Below, piece by piece: positions 7,692 to 17,069 of a stretch of DNA of 64,000 nucleotides (position 1 is its first letter; each line of letters opens with the position of its first letter). The notes under the pieces are model-generated. The model made no database searches and had not been told where the DNA came from. It saw nothing but the letters and a program-made list of their open reading frames with translations. Source of the stretch: Aliiruegeria haliotis (GTDB taxonomy: Bacteria > Pseudomonadota > Alphaproteobacteria > Rhodobacterales > Rhodobacteraceae); NCBI RefSeq assembly GCF_003003255.1, contig NZ_PVTD01000002.1, positions 682,001 through 746,000 on the forward strand, in the 5' to 3' direction. Made by a program: the position numbers and the translations under genes.

Positions 7692-8720
7692 TCACTTCGC
7701 CTTCACGACCGGCATCATGCCCTGCGGGCGCCACATCAGGATTGCCACCATCAGACCGATATTGGAGATCAGCGCCAGCTTGGGTTCAAGGAAGGCGACG
7801 TAGTTCTGCATGAGCCCCACCAGCAGCGCGCCGATGAAACAGCCTTCGACCGATCCGAGCCCGCCGATGATGACCACGATGAAGATCATCACCATGAGGT
7901 TGGCGCCCATGTGGGCGGTGATGACCTCCTGGTAGAGGCCCCACATCACGCCACCGAGCCCCGCCAGCGCCGATCCGGCGACGAAGACGCCAATGAAGAC
8001 AAGCCGCAGACGGTAGCCGAGGGCCTCGACCATCTCCCCGTTCTCGACGCCGGCGCGGACGATCAGGCCGATCCTGGTCGAGCGCAGCATCCAGCGCATG
8101 ACGAGAAAAAGCAGCAGCCCGAAGCCAACCGCAACCAGACGGTATTTCTCGATCGCTGCCCCGGCGAAGGTGACGGCGCCCTTGAGTGCCTCCGGGCGGG
8201 TGAGGAAGATCTCGTCGGGCCCCCAGATCACGAGGATCAGCTGTTCCACGATAATCAGCCCACCCATGGTCACCAGGATCTGCTTCAGGTGGTAGCCATA
8301 GACCGGCTGCACGATGACCTTCTCGAAGGCGAGACCGAGCAGGCCGGTGGCAAGGGCGGCGGCGGTGATCGCGAGGATCACCGCCAGCAGGTTCAGCCAG
8401 AGCGACGGGGCGCCGGTGAGGCCCGACAGCCCCAGCAACACGGTCACGCCAACGAAGGCCCCAACGGAGATGAAGGCGCCGTGGCCGAAGTTGATGACGT
8501 CCATCAGCCCGAAGACCAGCGTCATGCCGGAGGCCATGATGAAGATCATCATGCCCATGGCGAGGCCGGACACGGTGAGCGTGAGCCAGGAGGAGGTCGA
8601 AGGGATAAGCAGAAACCCGAGCAATGCCAGCACCGGGATGAGCAGCAATGGCACATGTGGCTCCAGCCGCTGCCAGGGGCTGGCCTGTGCCATGGTGGGT
8701 AAATGGTCCGGGGCGCTCAT
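7692..8720 (-). CDS. livH: Branched-chain-amino-acid-type ABC transporter permease LivH
   Basis: Inner-membrane permease, 342 residues with about eight hydrophobic segments, partner of LivM. The LivH signature GLMDVINFGHGAFISVGAF is seen near 70-88, an EAA-like loop (MVEALGYRLRL) near 230 and GGLGSVEGCFIGALLVG near 286. The N-terminal 25 residues are polar and slightly longer than in many homologues. Its start overlaps the livF stop (ATGA), and livM begins one base after its end, so translation is coupled through the operon. Confidence 0.86.
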   Translation of the reverse strand: MSAPDHLPTMAQASPWQRLEPHVPLLLIPVLALLGFLLIPSTSSWLTLTVSGLAMGMMIFIMASGMTLVFGLMDVINFGHGAFISVGAFVGVTVLLGLSGLTGAPSLWLNLLAVILAITAAALATGLLGLAFEKVIVQPVYGYHLKQILVTMGGLIIVEQLILVIWGPDEIFLTRPEALKGAVTFAGAAIEKYRLVAVGFGLLLFLVMRWMLRSTRIGLIVRAGVENGEMVEALGYRLRLVFIGVFVAGSALAGLGGVMWGLYQEVITAHMGANLMVMIFIVVIIGGLGSVEGCFIGALLVGLMQNYVAFLEPKLALISNIGLMVAILMWRPQGMMPVVKAK

Positions 8721-9457
8721 GCTGTCTCCATGCTCAGGCCCATCAGGCGTTCCTGAAGGGATGTGTCGTCGGCCAGGTCCGCCATTGCACCGGTCCAGAC
8801 CGTGCGCCCGTCATCCATCACCGCACAGGTGTCGCCCAGCATTCGCGCGACGCCGAAATTCTGTTCGACCAGCAGGATTGACGCCCCTTGCGCCTTCAGG
8901 TCCCGAAGGGCTCCGGCCATCGTGGCGATGATCGCCGGGGCAAGGCCCTTGGTGGGTTCGTCGATCAGGTAGAGCTTGCGCTCCTCCGCCATTGCGCGGG
9001 CGATAGCGAGCATTTGCTTCTGGCCACCAGAAAGCGTGCCGGCTTCTTTCTTCCAGAAGGTCTTGAGTGGCGGGAAGGCCGCGAAGATCCAGTCGAGCCG
9101 GGCGCTGTCCAGCGGGCCAGAGGCTGCCGCCAACGTCATGTTCTCCTCGACGGTCAGATCAGAGAAGATCCCCATGTCTTCCGGCACGAAGCCGATGCCT
9201 GCACGGGAAATCGCTGGTGTGGGCAGCGCGGTGATCTCCTGCCCATCGAAGGTGATCCGCCCCCTGTGGGCGCGCCAGAGCCCCATGATGGTGCGAAGGG
9301 TCGTGGTCTTGCCCACGCCATTGCGACCGAGCAGCATGGTCACGGCGCCCGCCGGCACCTCCAGGTCGACACCTTGCAGGATGTGGTATTGCGCGATGTT
9401 GGTACACGCTCCCTCTATCCGCAGGATTGGGGCCTTTTGCGGTGCCGGTTCAGACAT
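8717..9457 (-). CDS. livF: HAAT-family ABC transporter ATPase LivF
   Basis: Cytoplasmic ATPase, 246 residues. Walker A is GRNGVGKTTT at about 39-48, the signature LSGGQKQ near 142 and Walker B LYLIDEPTKGLAP near 160-172, followed by LVEQNF with the switch glutamine region. The start at 9457 was chosen because upstream in-frame codons lie inside livG and read like an alternative frame. It overlaps livG by 8 nt and livH by 4 nt. The phrase DEPTKGLAP and the overall length identify the LivF rather than the LivG subtype. Confidence 0.88.
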   Translation of the reverse strand: MSEPAPQKAPILRIEGACTNIAQYHILQGVDLEVPAGAVTMLLGRNGVGKTTTLRTIMGLWRAHRGRITFDGQEITALPTPAISRAGIGFVPEDMGIFSDLTVEENMTLAAASGPLDSARLDWIFAAFPPLKTFWKKEAGTLSGGQKQMLAIARAMAEERKLYLIDEPTKGLAPAIIATMAGALRDLKAQGASILLVEQNFGVARMLGDTCAVMDDGRTVWTGAMADLADDTSLQERLMGLSMETA

Positions 9458-10214
9458 CTTCCAGCGCCTTTCCCATGTAGGCTTCCTGCACGACGTCGGA
9501 TGCCATGACCTCCGCGGGGGGGCCATCCGCGGCGAGCGCACCATTGTGCAGCACGATGATGCGGTCCGCGAGCGTCCGGATGACATCCATCTTGTGTTCG
9601 ACGAGCAGGATCGTCCGCGACGTGTCGGCCTTGAGTTGCGCGATCAGTTCGAGGACCACGGGCGCTTCATCCACGGACATCCCGGCGGTCGGCTCGTCGA
9701 ACATGTAGACGACCGGGTCGAGCGCGATCAGCATGGCAACCTCCAGCTTGCGCTGGTTGCCATGGGACAATTCCGAGACCGACTGTCCCGACAGGTCCCA
9801 CAGCCCGACACGCAGAAGCACGTCGCGCGCAGCATCGTTGATACCGTCATGCGCGGCAGCCATGGAGAAGAGGTCGAACCCCTTTTTTCGCCGGGCCTGC
9901 ATCACCAGCCGGACGTTCTCGAAAACGCTCAGTCCCGGAAAGAGATTGGTCAACTGGAAGGCGCGACCGATGCCAAGGTCGGTGCGGTCGGCAACCGGCA
10001 GGCGCGTAATCTCGCGATCCTTGAGGGTCACGGACCCCTCTGTGGCCGGTATCTGGCCGGAGATCAGGTTGAAATAGGTGGTCTTGCCAGCGCCGTTCGG
10101 TCCGACGATGGCGGTCAGCTGGCCCGCGTGAAAGTCACATGTGACATGATCGACGGCGACATGGCCGCCGAAGCGGACGGTCAGGTCTCGGGTCGAGAGG
10201 AGCGGTGAGGGCAT
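9450..10214 (-). CDS. livG: HAAT-family ABC transporter ATPase LivG
   Basis: Cytoplasmic ATPase, 254 residues, partner of LivF. Walker A is GPNGAGKTT at about 36-44; the LivG-specific ARTFQ region appears as GRAFQLTNLFPGLSV. The signature region is ELSHGNQRKLE, a common LivG variant of LSGGQ, followed by Walker B VVYMFDEPTAGMS and LLVEHKM. The start at 10214 gives the usual family N terminus (LLSTRDLTVRFGG); an open extension to 10415 crosses the hairpin at 10349-10379 and the end of livK and is unlikely to be coding. The ribosome site is weak, consistent with coupling to upstream translation or reduced expression relative to livK. Confidence 0.87.
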   Translation of the reverse strand: MPSPLLSTRDLTVRFGGHVAVDHVTCDFHAGQLTAIVGPNGAGKTTYFNLISGQIPATEGSVTLKDREITRLPVADRTDLGIGRAFQLTNLFPGLSVFENVRLVMQARRKKGFDLFSMAAAHDGINDAARDVLLRVGLWDLSGQSVSELSHGNQRKLEVAMLIALDPVVYMFDEPTAGMSVDEAPVVLELIAQLKADTSRTILLVEHKMDVIRTLADRIIVLHNGALAADGPPAEVMASDVVQEAYMGKALEDV

Positions 10215-10348
10215 CGTGGATGTCCGGTTGTGCACGGAGACAGAGTGGCAGAGACCCGCGGGGCGAACATGGTGCGCGACCTGCGGGCGCCGTTGCAACC
10301 CGGCGGCACCGCCAGGCCAGTGCTTTGAATGGGGTGATGCGCTTCGGC

Positions 10349-10379
10349 CCGGCCCGGTCACGCATCGCGACCGGGCCGG
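10349..10379 (-). terminator. 11-bp hairpin between livK and livG
   Basis: CCGGCCCGGTC at 10349-10359 pairs perfectly with GACCGGGCCGG at 10369-10379 around a 9-nt loop. It lies 33 nt after the livK stop, inside the operon. There is no T-tract, so it probably protects the livK message or causes partial termination, giving more binding protein than membrane subunits, a common arrangement in binding-protein-dependent importers. Confidence 0.6.
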
Positions 10380-10411
10380 AGGTCCGAACGGCGCGAACGC
10401 CTGCGGCCCGA

Positions 10412-11584
10412 TCAATTCCGGATCGGGATCTCCATGTCCTCGATCGTCAACTCGCGGACAAGCTCGGGAACGCCGTAGTCCACGTCATCCTTCACCACGG
10501 TCTTGAAGTGATACATGGATTGAAGCGCCTGATGATCTTCGGCGCGGAACTTCATGGTGCCCTTCGGCGTTTCCCATTCCATGCCTTCCATGGCGGCGAT
10601 CAGGTCGTCGGTTTCGGTGGAGCCGGCCTTCTTCAGCGCCTCGACCGCGGCGATACCGGCAGCCATGCCACCCGCGGTAAAGAAATCGGGCGGCGTGTCG
10701 AAACGCGCCATGTGCTCTTTCACCAGCCAGTCATTCACCGCGTTGTCAGGGATCTCGTAGTAATAATAGGTCGCGCCCTCCATGCCGGGCAGTTCCCGGT
10801 ACCCCTTGAGCGCGGCGAGGATGTTCCCGCCGGTGGAGATCTCCACGCCGAAACGTGAGGGGTCCATGGCGTTGATCTTGCCCATCGGGTTGCCGCCACC
10901 GGCCCAGATGATCCAGAGCTTTTTCTCGCCCTCGATATCCTTCATCGCGGTGAAGATCCGCTCCGCGGCGGCGGTGAAGTCTGTGGTGTCCGTCGGCACG
11001 TATTCCTCGTGCGCCAGCGTCGCGCCGGTTGCTTCCAGTGCCTCCTTGAAGGCGGCCACGCCGTCGCGGCCAAAGGCATAGTCCTGCGCCAGTGTCGCCA
11101 CGGTCACGCCCTCGCCACCGATGGCGACGGCGTTGGAAATCGCATCCTGGCTGGAGTTCCGTCCTGTGCGGAAGATGTAGCGGTTCCAGTTCTCTCCGGT
11201 GATCGAATCGGCGACGGCGGGCTCCACGATCAGAATCTTCTCGTATTCCTCGGCCACTGGCAGCATCGCCAGCGCGACACCGGAACTTACCGGCCCGACG
11301 GCCAGCGTGACCTCGTCGTCGCCATAGGCTTCTTCCAGCATTGCCTTGCCGATATCGGGCTTCAACTGGGTGTCCTTCTCGATGATGACGATCTTCTCGC
11401 CATTCACCTCGCCGGTGCCGCCGGTGGCATATTCGATCCCCATCTGCAGACCGACATGGCTCTGCTTGGCATAGGCCTCGAAGGGGCCTGTCTTGCCGTA
11501 GACATGGGCGATGGTGATATCGGCGCTGGCCGCGCCCATACACGCCATCAGTGCCGCGACACTCGCGGTTGCAAGTCGTTTCAT
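10412..11584 (-). CDS. Periplasmic amino-acid-type binding protein of the Liv cluster
   Basis: Substrate-binding protein of the Leu/Ile/Val-binding (type I periplasmic) family, 390 residues. A signal peptide occupies about residues 1-22 (MKRLATASVAALMACMGAASA) and the mature protein begins DITIAHVYGKTGPFEAYAKQ, the normal first strand. The start at 11584 has GGGGAGGA about 7 nt upstream; upstream in-frame sequence is not protein-like. It is the first gene of livK-G-F-H-M. It is rather distant from textbook LivK in appearance, so the ligand is uncertain. Location 228 bp downstream of hutU on the same strand suggests a histidine-pathway substrate as an alternative to branched-chain amino acids. 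Confidence 0.82.
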   Translation of the reverse strand: MKRLATASVAALMACMGAASADITIAHVYGKTGPFEAYAKQSHVGLQMGIEYATGGTGEVNGEKIVIIEKDTQLKPDIGKAMLEEAYGDDEVTLAVGPVSSGVALAMLPVAEEYEKILIVEPAVADSITGENWNRYIFRTGRNSSQDAISNAVAIGGEGVTVATLAQDYAFGRDGVAAFKEALEATGATLAHEEYVPTDTTDFTAAAERIFTAMKDIEGEKKLWIIWAGGGNPMGKINAMDPSRFGVEISTGGNILAALKGYRELPGMEGATYYYYEIPDNAVNDWLVKEHMARFDTPPDFFTAGGMAAGIAAVEALKKAGSTETDDLIAAMEGMEWETPKGTMKFRAEDHQALQSMYHFKTVVKDDVDYGVPELVRELTIEDMEIPIRN

Positions 11585-11812
11585 GGTGTCCTCCCCTGTC
11601 GCCCTTCCCGGGCGATCAATATCCCTGTAGCCGGTGTTCGCGCACCTTGCAGGACGTTTGCGCCACGACACAATAACGGCACCAACGAAAAAAACGATCC
11701 CGTCCCGGTGGAATTGTGGAACAAAATTGCGCTGCGGGGCAACCTGTGGAAAGTGGGTATTGCGCAAGGGAACCCGCGGGCGTGCCGCAACGCATGGCGT
11801 GTGAAAGATGGA

Positions 11813-13480
11813 CTACAAAAGCCCCGGCAGCTTCAGACCATGTGCCCGCGCGCAGTCCCGGGCGATCTCGTATCCGGCATCGGCATGGCGCCAGACACCG
11901 GAGGCGGGATCGTTCCAGAGCACACGTTCGATCCGCTTCGCGGCCTCCGGTGTGCCGTCGGCGCAGATCACCATGCCGGCGTGTTGGGAGAAGCCCATTC
12001 CAACCCCGCCGCCGTGATGAAGACTGACCCAGGTGGCGCCCGAGGCGGTGTTGATCAGCGCATTCAGCAGCGGCCAGTCGGAGACCGCGTCGGAGCCATC
12101 GCGCATGGCCTCCGTTTCCCGGTTGGGCGAGGCGACCGAGCCTGAATCGAGGTGATCGCGGCCAATCACGACGGGCGCTTTCAACTCCCCGCTGGCCACC
12201 ATCTCGTTGAACTTCAGCCCCGCCTTGTGGCGATCCCCCAGGCCGATCCAGCAGATCCGTGCGGGCAATCCCTGAAACGCGATGCGCTTCCGCGCCATGT
12301 CGAGCCAGCTGTGGAGGTGCTCGTTGTCGGGAAACAGCTCCTTCATCGCCTGATCGGTCTTGTAGATGTCCTCGGGATCACCGGACAATGCGACCCAGCG
12401 GAACGGACCCACGCCGCGACAGAAAAGCGGTCGGATGTAGGCGGGAACGAAGCCCGGAAAGGCAAAGGCGTTTTCCAGACCCTCCTCGAAGGCCACCTGG
12501 CGGATGTTGTTGCCATAGTCCACCGTGGGCACTCCGGCTTCGTGAAAGCCGACCATCGCCGCGACATGCACCTTCATCGAGGCCCTCGCGGCGGCTTCCA
12601 CGGCGGCGGGATCGGTTTCGATCCGCGACCGCCACTCCGCCATGCTCCACCCCTGCGGCAGGTAGCCATTGAGCGGATCATGGGCCGAGGTCTGATCGGT
12701 CACGATGTCCGGACGTATGCCGCGGGCGAGGATTTCCGGGACGATATCTGAGGTGTTGCCGAGAAGGCCCACGGATTTCGCCGTGCCGGCCCGTGTCCAG
12801 CGGTCGATCATTTCCAGCGCCTCGTCGAGGCTTTCCGTGCTTTCGTCGAGGTATTTCGTGCGCAAACGGAAGTCGATGCTGTCAGGGTTGCACTCGATGG
12901 CGAGGCAGGAGGCCCCTGCCATCACGGCCGCCAGCGGCTGCGCCCCGCCCATGCCACCGAGCCCCCCGGTCAGGATCCAGCGCCCCGCGAGCGTGCCGCC
13001 GTAGTGCTGCCGCCCGGCTTCGGCAAAGGTTTCGTAGGTGCCTTGCACGATACCTTGCGAGCCGATGTAGATCCAGCTTCCGGCCGTCATCTGGCCGTAC
13101 ATCATCAGGCCCTTGCGATCGAGTTCGTTGAAGTGATCCCAGGTGGCCCAATGCGGCACGAGGTTGGAATTGGCGATCAGCACGCGCGGGGCGTTTTCAT
13201 GGGTGCGGATGACCGCCACAGGTTTGCCCGATTGCACAATCAGCGTCTCGTCCGCCTCAAGGTCCTTCAGGCTCTCGACGATCAGGTCGAAATCCTCCCA
13301 TGTCCGGGCCGCGCGGCCGATGCCGCCATAGACGACCAGCTCATGCGGGTTCTCCGCAACATCCGGATGAAGGTTGTTCATGAGCATTCTCAGGGGCGCC
13401 TCGGTCTGCCAGCTTCTGGCATTCAGCGTCGGGCCGGTGGGCGGAAAGATGTCACGCGTGTTCTTGCGGGTGTTGCTCAC
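11813..13480 (-). CDS. hutU: Urocanate hydratase HutU
   Basis: Cytoplasmic NAD-dependent enzyme, 555 residues, full length, converting urocanate to imidazolone propionate, the second step of histidine degradation. Family motifs include [17 protein letters not shown] near 128-144, [13 protein letters not shown] near 175-187 (NAD binding), and [15 protein letters not shown] near 360 with its conserved cysteine; the C-terminal [15 protein letters not shown] is also intact. The start is GTG at 13480 with GGAGG 6 nt upstream, overlapping the hutG stop by 4 nt. It is the last gene of hutI-hutH-hutG-hutU on this strand. Confidence 0.95.
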   Translation of the reverse strand: MSNTRKNTRDIFPPTGPTLNARSWQTEAPLRMLMNNLHPDVAENPHELVVYGGIGRAARTWEDFDLIVESLKDLEADETLIVQSGKPVAVIRTHENAPRVLIANSNLVPHWATWDHFNELDRKGLMMYGQMTAGSWIYIGSQGIVQGTYETFAEAGRQHYGGTLAGRWILTGGLGGMGGAQPLAAVMAGASCLAIECNPDSIDFRLRTKYLDESTESLDEALEMIDRWTRAGTAKSVGLLGNTSDIVPEILARGIRPDIVTDQTSAHDPLNGYLPQGWSMAEWRSRIETDPAAVEAAARASMKVHVAAMVGFHEAGVPTVDYGNNIRQVAFEEGLENAFAFPGFVPAYIRPLFCRGVGPFRWVALSGDPEDIYKTDQAMKELFPDNEHLHSWLDMARKRIAFQGLPARICWIGLGDRHKAGLKFNEMVASGELKAPVVIGRDHLDSGSVASPNRETEAMRDGSDAVSDWPLLNALINTASGATWVSLHHGGGVGMGFSQHAGMVICADGTPEAAKRIERVLWNDPASGVWRHADAGYEIARDCARAHGLKLPGLL

Positions 13481-14265
13481 GAAGGCCTCCAGTCACACAG
13501 GGATTGCAGAAGCGGGCGGAGGATGACGCGTAGCCGATCCGCCTTGGCGCTGTCCCACGGCCAGGGCGGTGCCTCCTCCGCGAGGTAGGTGGACTGCGCG
13601 ATTTCCATCTGGATCGCGTGCACGCCGTCCTGGGGACACCCATAGTGGCGGGTGGTCCAGCCACCGCGAAACCGGCCGTTCAGCACGCTTGTCAGCCCGT
13701 ACGCACCGTCACAGGCCGCGCAGACCAAGGCCTCGACCTCCGCATGGCAGGTTGCGCCACCGTTTGTGCCGATGCTGAGGTCGGGAAGTCGGCCGTCGAA
13801 GAGGAACGGGATCCGCGACCGGATCGAGTGACAATCGTAGAGCACGGCAAACCCGAACTGCGCCTGCGCCCGATCCAGCTCAGCGGTCAGTGCGGCGTGG
13901 TAGGGCGCATGATGGGCGATGCGGCGTGCCTCGATTTCGTCCGCGTCGGGCGCCTGATGCTCCCGATAGATCGGCCGGCCGTCAAAGTCGGTGGTCGGGC
14001 AGAGCGCGGTTGTGTTCTGGCCGGGATAAAGGCTCCCGCCGCCAGGGTCGCGGTTGGCGTCGATGACGTAGCGATGGGTGGTGGTACGGACGGTGGTGGC
14101 ATCGACCAGCCCGTCATAGAGACGGTGGATATGCCAATCCGTATCTGCCAGCGCGCGCCCATTGGCGTTCAGGCAGTCCAGAACGGACTCCGGCACATAT
14201 GTCCCGGTGTGCGGCAGGCCGAGCACAAGCGGGCTGTTGCCACGGGTCACCTCGACGACACTCAT
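13477..14265 (-). CDS. hutG: N-formylglutamate deformylase HutG
   Basis: Cytoplasmic metal hydrolase of the N-formylglutamate amidohydrolase family, 262 residues, releasing formate and glutamate from N-formylglutamate. Seen are [12 protein letters not shown] near 14-25, [15 protein letters not shown] near 70-84, [16 protein letters not shown] and [18 protein letters not shown], whose His and Asp/Glu residues are the expected zinc ligands. With HutF, encoded divergently, it makes up the five-step histidine route that goes through formylglutamate rather than formamide. It overlaps hutH upstream and hutU downstream by 4 nt each. Confidence 0.92.
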   Translation of the reverse strand: MSVVEVTRGNSPLVLGLPHTGTYVPESVLDCLNANGRALADTDWHIHRLYDGLVDATTVRTTTHRYVIDANRDPGGGSLYPGQNTTALCPTTDFDGRPIYREHQAPDADEIEARRIAHHAPYHAALTAELDRAQAQFGFAVLYDCHSIRSRIPFLFDGRLPDLSIGTNGGATCHAEVEALVCAACDGAYGLTSVLNGRFRGGWTTRHYGCPQDGVHAIQMEIAQSTYLAEEAPPWPWDSAKADRLRVILRPLLQSLCDWRPS

Positions 14266-15800
14266 GTGCGGCCTCCGTCGCTCAGCACGGGCAGGTCAAG
14301 GCCGGAGGCCAGCCGGCCATCCGCCACCAACGCGGCGGCCGCGGCGATATCCGGAGCCAGAAAGCGGTCGACGCTGATCGACGGGACCTCTTCGCGGAGG
14401 CGGGCCACGACATCCTGAAGTGTGGCGCTGGTCCTGAGAGGGGCACGGAATTCGATGCCCTGCGTCGCGCAGAGCGCTTCCACGGCGAGGATCGTGGCAA
14501 GGTTCGCGTTCATCTTGCGCAGGCGCCGCGCCGCGTGGGCTGCCATTGAGACGTGGTCTTCCTGATTGGCCGAGGTCGGCGTGCTGTCGGTCGTGCAGGG
14601 ATTGGCAAGATGCTTGTTCTCGCTCATCAGCGCGGCGGTGGTAACCTCCGCGATCATCAGGCCGGAATTCAGCCCCGGTTCCGGTGTCAGGAACGGCGGC
14701 AGATCGAAGCTCAGGGTCGGGTCGACCATCAGCGCGATACGCCGCTGTGCGATGGCCCCGATTTCCGAGAGCGCCAGTGCGATCTGATCGGCGGCGAAGC
14801 CCACCGGTTCTGCATGAAAGTTGCCGCCCGAGACGATCCGGCCACTCTCCACCAGTACCAGCGGGTTGTCGGTCACCGCGTTGGCCTCGATCTCCAGGGT
14901 TCGGCCGGCGAACCGAAGGACGTCCAGCGCCGCCCCGGTGACCTGTGCCTGGCACCGGATGCAATACGGATCTTGCACCCGGGTGTCGCCATCGCGGTGG
15001 CTTTCGCGGATCTCGGAGCCTGCCATGAGCGCCCGTTGGGTGCTGGCCACTTCGATCTGGCCGGGATGGCCGCGAAGCGCGTGGATCTCGGGCAGCAGCG
15101 GCGCCGTCGACCCCATGATGGCATCGGTAGAAAGCGCGGCGGTGACGATGGCATTGGTTGCGTGGCGCCACCCGTCAAAGAGCCCGGCAAGCGCGCAGGC
15201 CGTGGAGAACTGCGTGCCGTTGATCAGGGCCAGACCTTCCTTCGGGCCCAACACCAATGGAGACAGCCCGGCCTGCGCCAGTGCCGCGTCCCCTGCGAGA
15301 ATCTCGCCGTCGAGCATGGCCTCGCCGGCGCCGATCATCACGGCGGCCATATGCGCCAGCGGTGCGAGATCGCCCGATGCGCCAACAGAGCCCTGTTTCG
15401 GGATCACCGGGGTCACGCCGCGTGCGAGCATCCCTTCGAGAAGCGCCACGGTTTCCCACGCGACCCCTGATGCGCCACGGCCCAGCGAGAGCAGTTTGAG
15501 CACCATCATCAGCCGCACGGTCGCGCGGTCCAGCGGCGTACCCACACCACAGCAATGCGACAGGATCAGGTTGCGTTGCAGCGTGGCGGTATCCTCGGCA
15601 GCGATCTTGACCGACGCAAGCTTGCCGAAGCCGGTGTTGACGCCATAGACCGGCGCGTCCTCTCGGGCGGCTTTCCGGACCAGCTCGGCGGCCGCGTCAA
15701 TGCCGGGACGGGCGTCGGGCGTCAGGCGCACGGACATCTCGTTGCGCCAGATCTCTTCCAGCAGATCGAGCGTGACCGTTCCGGGGGCAAGCTCGTGCAT
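14262..15800 (-). CDS. hutH: Histidine ammonia-lyase HutH
   Basis: Cytoplasmic lyase, 512 residues, that removes ammonia from histidine to give urocanate, the first step of the pathway. The Ala-Ser-Gly triplet that cyclises to the MIO cofactor is seen in [15 protein letters not shown] near residues 140-154; [13 protein letters not shown] precedes it near 53. The [11 protein letters not shown] and RRIALMVDP stretches are conserved. The start at 15800 shares one base with the hutI stop (TGATG). An open extension to 16061 overlaps hutI and is not coding. Confidence 0.95.
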   Translation of the reverse strand: MHELAPGTVTLDLLEEIWRNEMSVRLTPDARPGIDAAAELVRKAAREDAPVYGVNTGFGKLASVKIAAEDTATLQRNLILSHCCGVGTPLDRATVRLMMVLKLLSLGRGASGVAWETVALLEGMLARGVTPVIPKQGSVGASGDLAPLAHMAAVMIGAGEAMLDGEILAGDAALAQAGLSPLVLGPKEGLALINGTQFSTACALAGLFDGWRHATNAIVTAALSTDAIMGSTAPLLPEIHALRGHPGQIEVASTQRALMAGSEIRESHRDGDTRVQDPYCIRCQAQVTGAALDVLRFAGRTLEIEANAVTDNPLVLVESGRIVSGGNFHAEPVGFAADQIALALSEIGAIAQRRIALMVDPTLSFDLPPFLTPEPGLNSGLMIAEVTTAALMSENKHLANPCTTDSTPTSANQEDHVSMAAHAARRLRKMNANLATILAVEALCATQGIEFRAPLRTSATLQDVVARLREEVPSISVDRFLAPDIAAAAALVADGRLASGLDLPVLSDGGRT

Positions 15801-16993
15801 CAGGATGCCCCCGCAAACAGGCGTTCGGCGAGCGGGTTGAAGCCGATCCGGTAGGCAAGTTCGGCCGGTTGCGCCACATCCCAGATCGCCAGATCGGCGC
15901 GAAGACCGGCCCTGATCTGCCCACAATCGGGGAGACCAAGGGCGCGGGCCGCCTCTCGCGTGACGCCTGCCAGCGCCTCCTCCGCCGTCATCCGGAACAG
16001 CGTGCATCCCATGTTCATGGCAAGAAGCAGGGATGTCATGGGGGAGGACCCGGGGTTGCAATCCGTGGCCAGCGCCATCGGCACGCCATGATCGCGAAAG
16101 GCCGCAACCGGCGGATGTCGGGATTCGCGCAAGGTGTAGAAGGCCCCCGGCAGCAGGACGGCGACCGTCCCGGCATCGGCCATGGCTTTCGCGTCGGCCT
16201 CTGTTGTGTACTCGACATGATCCGCCGACAGCGCGCCGTATCGTGCTGCAAGCCGGGCACCCCCAAGGTTGGAGAGTTGCTCCGCGTGGAGTTTCGGCGG
16301 CAGACCCAACTCGCGGGCCGAGCGAAACACACGCTCGATCTGTTCGGGCGAAAACGCGATACCTTCGCAGAAACCGTCAACGGCATCCGCCAGGCCCTCT
16401 GCATGGGCGGCGCGGAGCGCCGGAATGCAGATCTGGTCGATGTAGTCGTCCGCGTTGCCGTCAAAGTCACCGGGCACCGCGTGAGCCCCGAGAAAGCTGG
16501 TGCGGACGCGGATGGGCCGCGCGGCCGCGATCCGCCGGGCCGCACGCAGCATGCGAAGTTCGGTGTCGATATCGAGCCCGTAGCCGGACTTGATCTCGAT
16601 CGTTGTGAGCCCCTCGGCGATCAGCGCATCGACACGTGGCAGGGCCGTCGCCACCAGGTCATCTTCGCTCGCGGCGCGCGTCGCCCGCACGGTCGAGACG
16701 ATGCCGCCACCGGCACGCGCGACCTCCTCGTAGGAGGCGCCCCGAAGCCGGAGTTCGAACTCGGCGGCGCGGTTTCCGCCATGCACGACATGTGTGTGGC
16801 AGTCGATCAACGCAGGCGTGACCAGCCGTCCGCCAAGATCCCGTTGCGGCAGTTCCCGGAGAGCGTCTGGCAGGTCTTCCTCCGCTCCGACCCAGGCAAT
16901 TCGGCCATCTTCCAGCGACACCGCACCGTTCGGGATCAATCCGAACGGGCGGCCCACCACCATCGTGGCGATCGTTGCGTTCCTGAGAAGCAT
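15800..16993 (-). CDS. hutI: Imidazolonepropionase HutI
   Basis: Cytoplasmic amidohydrolase, 397 residues, opening imidazolone propionate to formiminoglutamate. Metal-binding [10 protein letters not shown] is near residues 65-74, [10 protein letters not shown] near 140, the second histidine in SFLGAHAVP, and KLHAEQLSN and DHVEYTT later, then [10 protein letters not shown] with the metal-binding aspartate. The start at 16993 was preferred to a longer form to 17044 that would run through the candidate operator. It is the first gene of the minus-strand hut operon, divergent from hutF with 76 bp between starts. Confidence 0.93.
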   Translation of the reverse strand: MLLRNATIATMVVGRPFGLIPNGAVSLEDGRIAWVGAEEDLPDALRELPQRDLGGRLVTPALIDCHTHVVHGGNRAAEFELRLRGASYEEVARAGGGIVSTVRATRAASEDDLVATALPRVDALIAEGLTTIEIKSGYGLDIDTELRMLRAARRIAAARPIRVRTSFLGAHAVPGDFDGNADDYIDQICIPALRAAHAEGLADAVDGFCEGIAFSPEQIERVFRSARELGLPPKLHAEQLSNLGGARLAARYGALSADHVEYTTEADAKAMADAGTVAVLLPGAFYTLRESRHPPVAAFRDHGVPMALATDCNPGSSPMTSLLLAMNMGCTLFRMTAEEALAGVTREAARALGLPDCGQIRAGLRADLAIWDVAQPAELAYRIGFNPLAERLFAGAS

Positions 16994-17031
16994 GTCCCGG
17001 GGCCTTGTCTTTTTGCGTGGTTTCAGATTTT

Positions 17032-17045
17032 TATGTCTGCACATA
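17032..17045. promoter_or_regulatory. Candidate HutC operator between hutI and hutF
   Basis: TATGT-CTGC-ACATA is an inverted repeat in the short AT-rich space between the divergent hut transcripts. Its centre GTCTGCAC agrees at six of eight positions with the GTMTAKAC-type site of HutC/GntR regulators. Placement 25 nt from the hutF start and 39 nt from the hutI start would let one repressor control both directions. Confidence 0.45.
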
Positions 17046-17069
17046 TTAACCTGTCAAGGATGTTCACGA

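Noticed and set aside
11585-11812. Possible sigma-54 promoter upstream of livK (TGG...TGC)
   Set aside because: The GG to GC spacing is 12 nt rather than the required 10, so the match does not hold.
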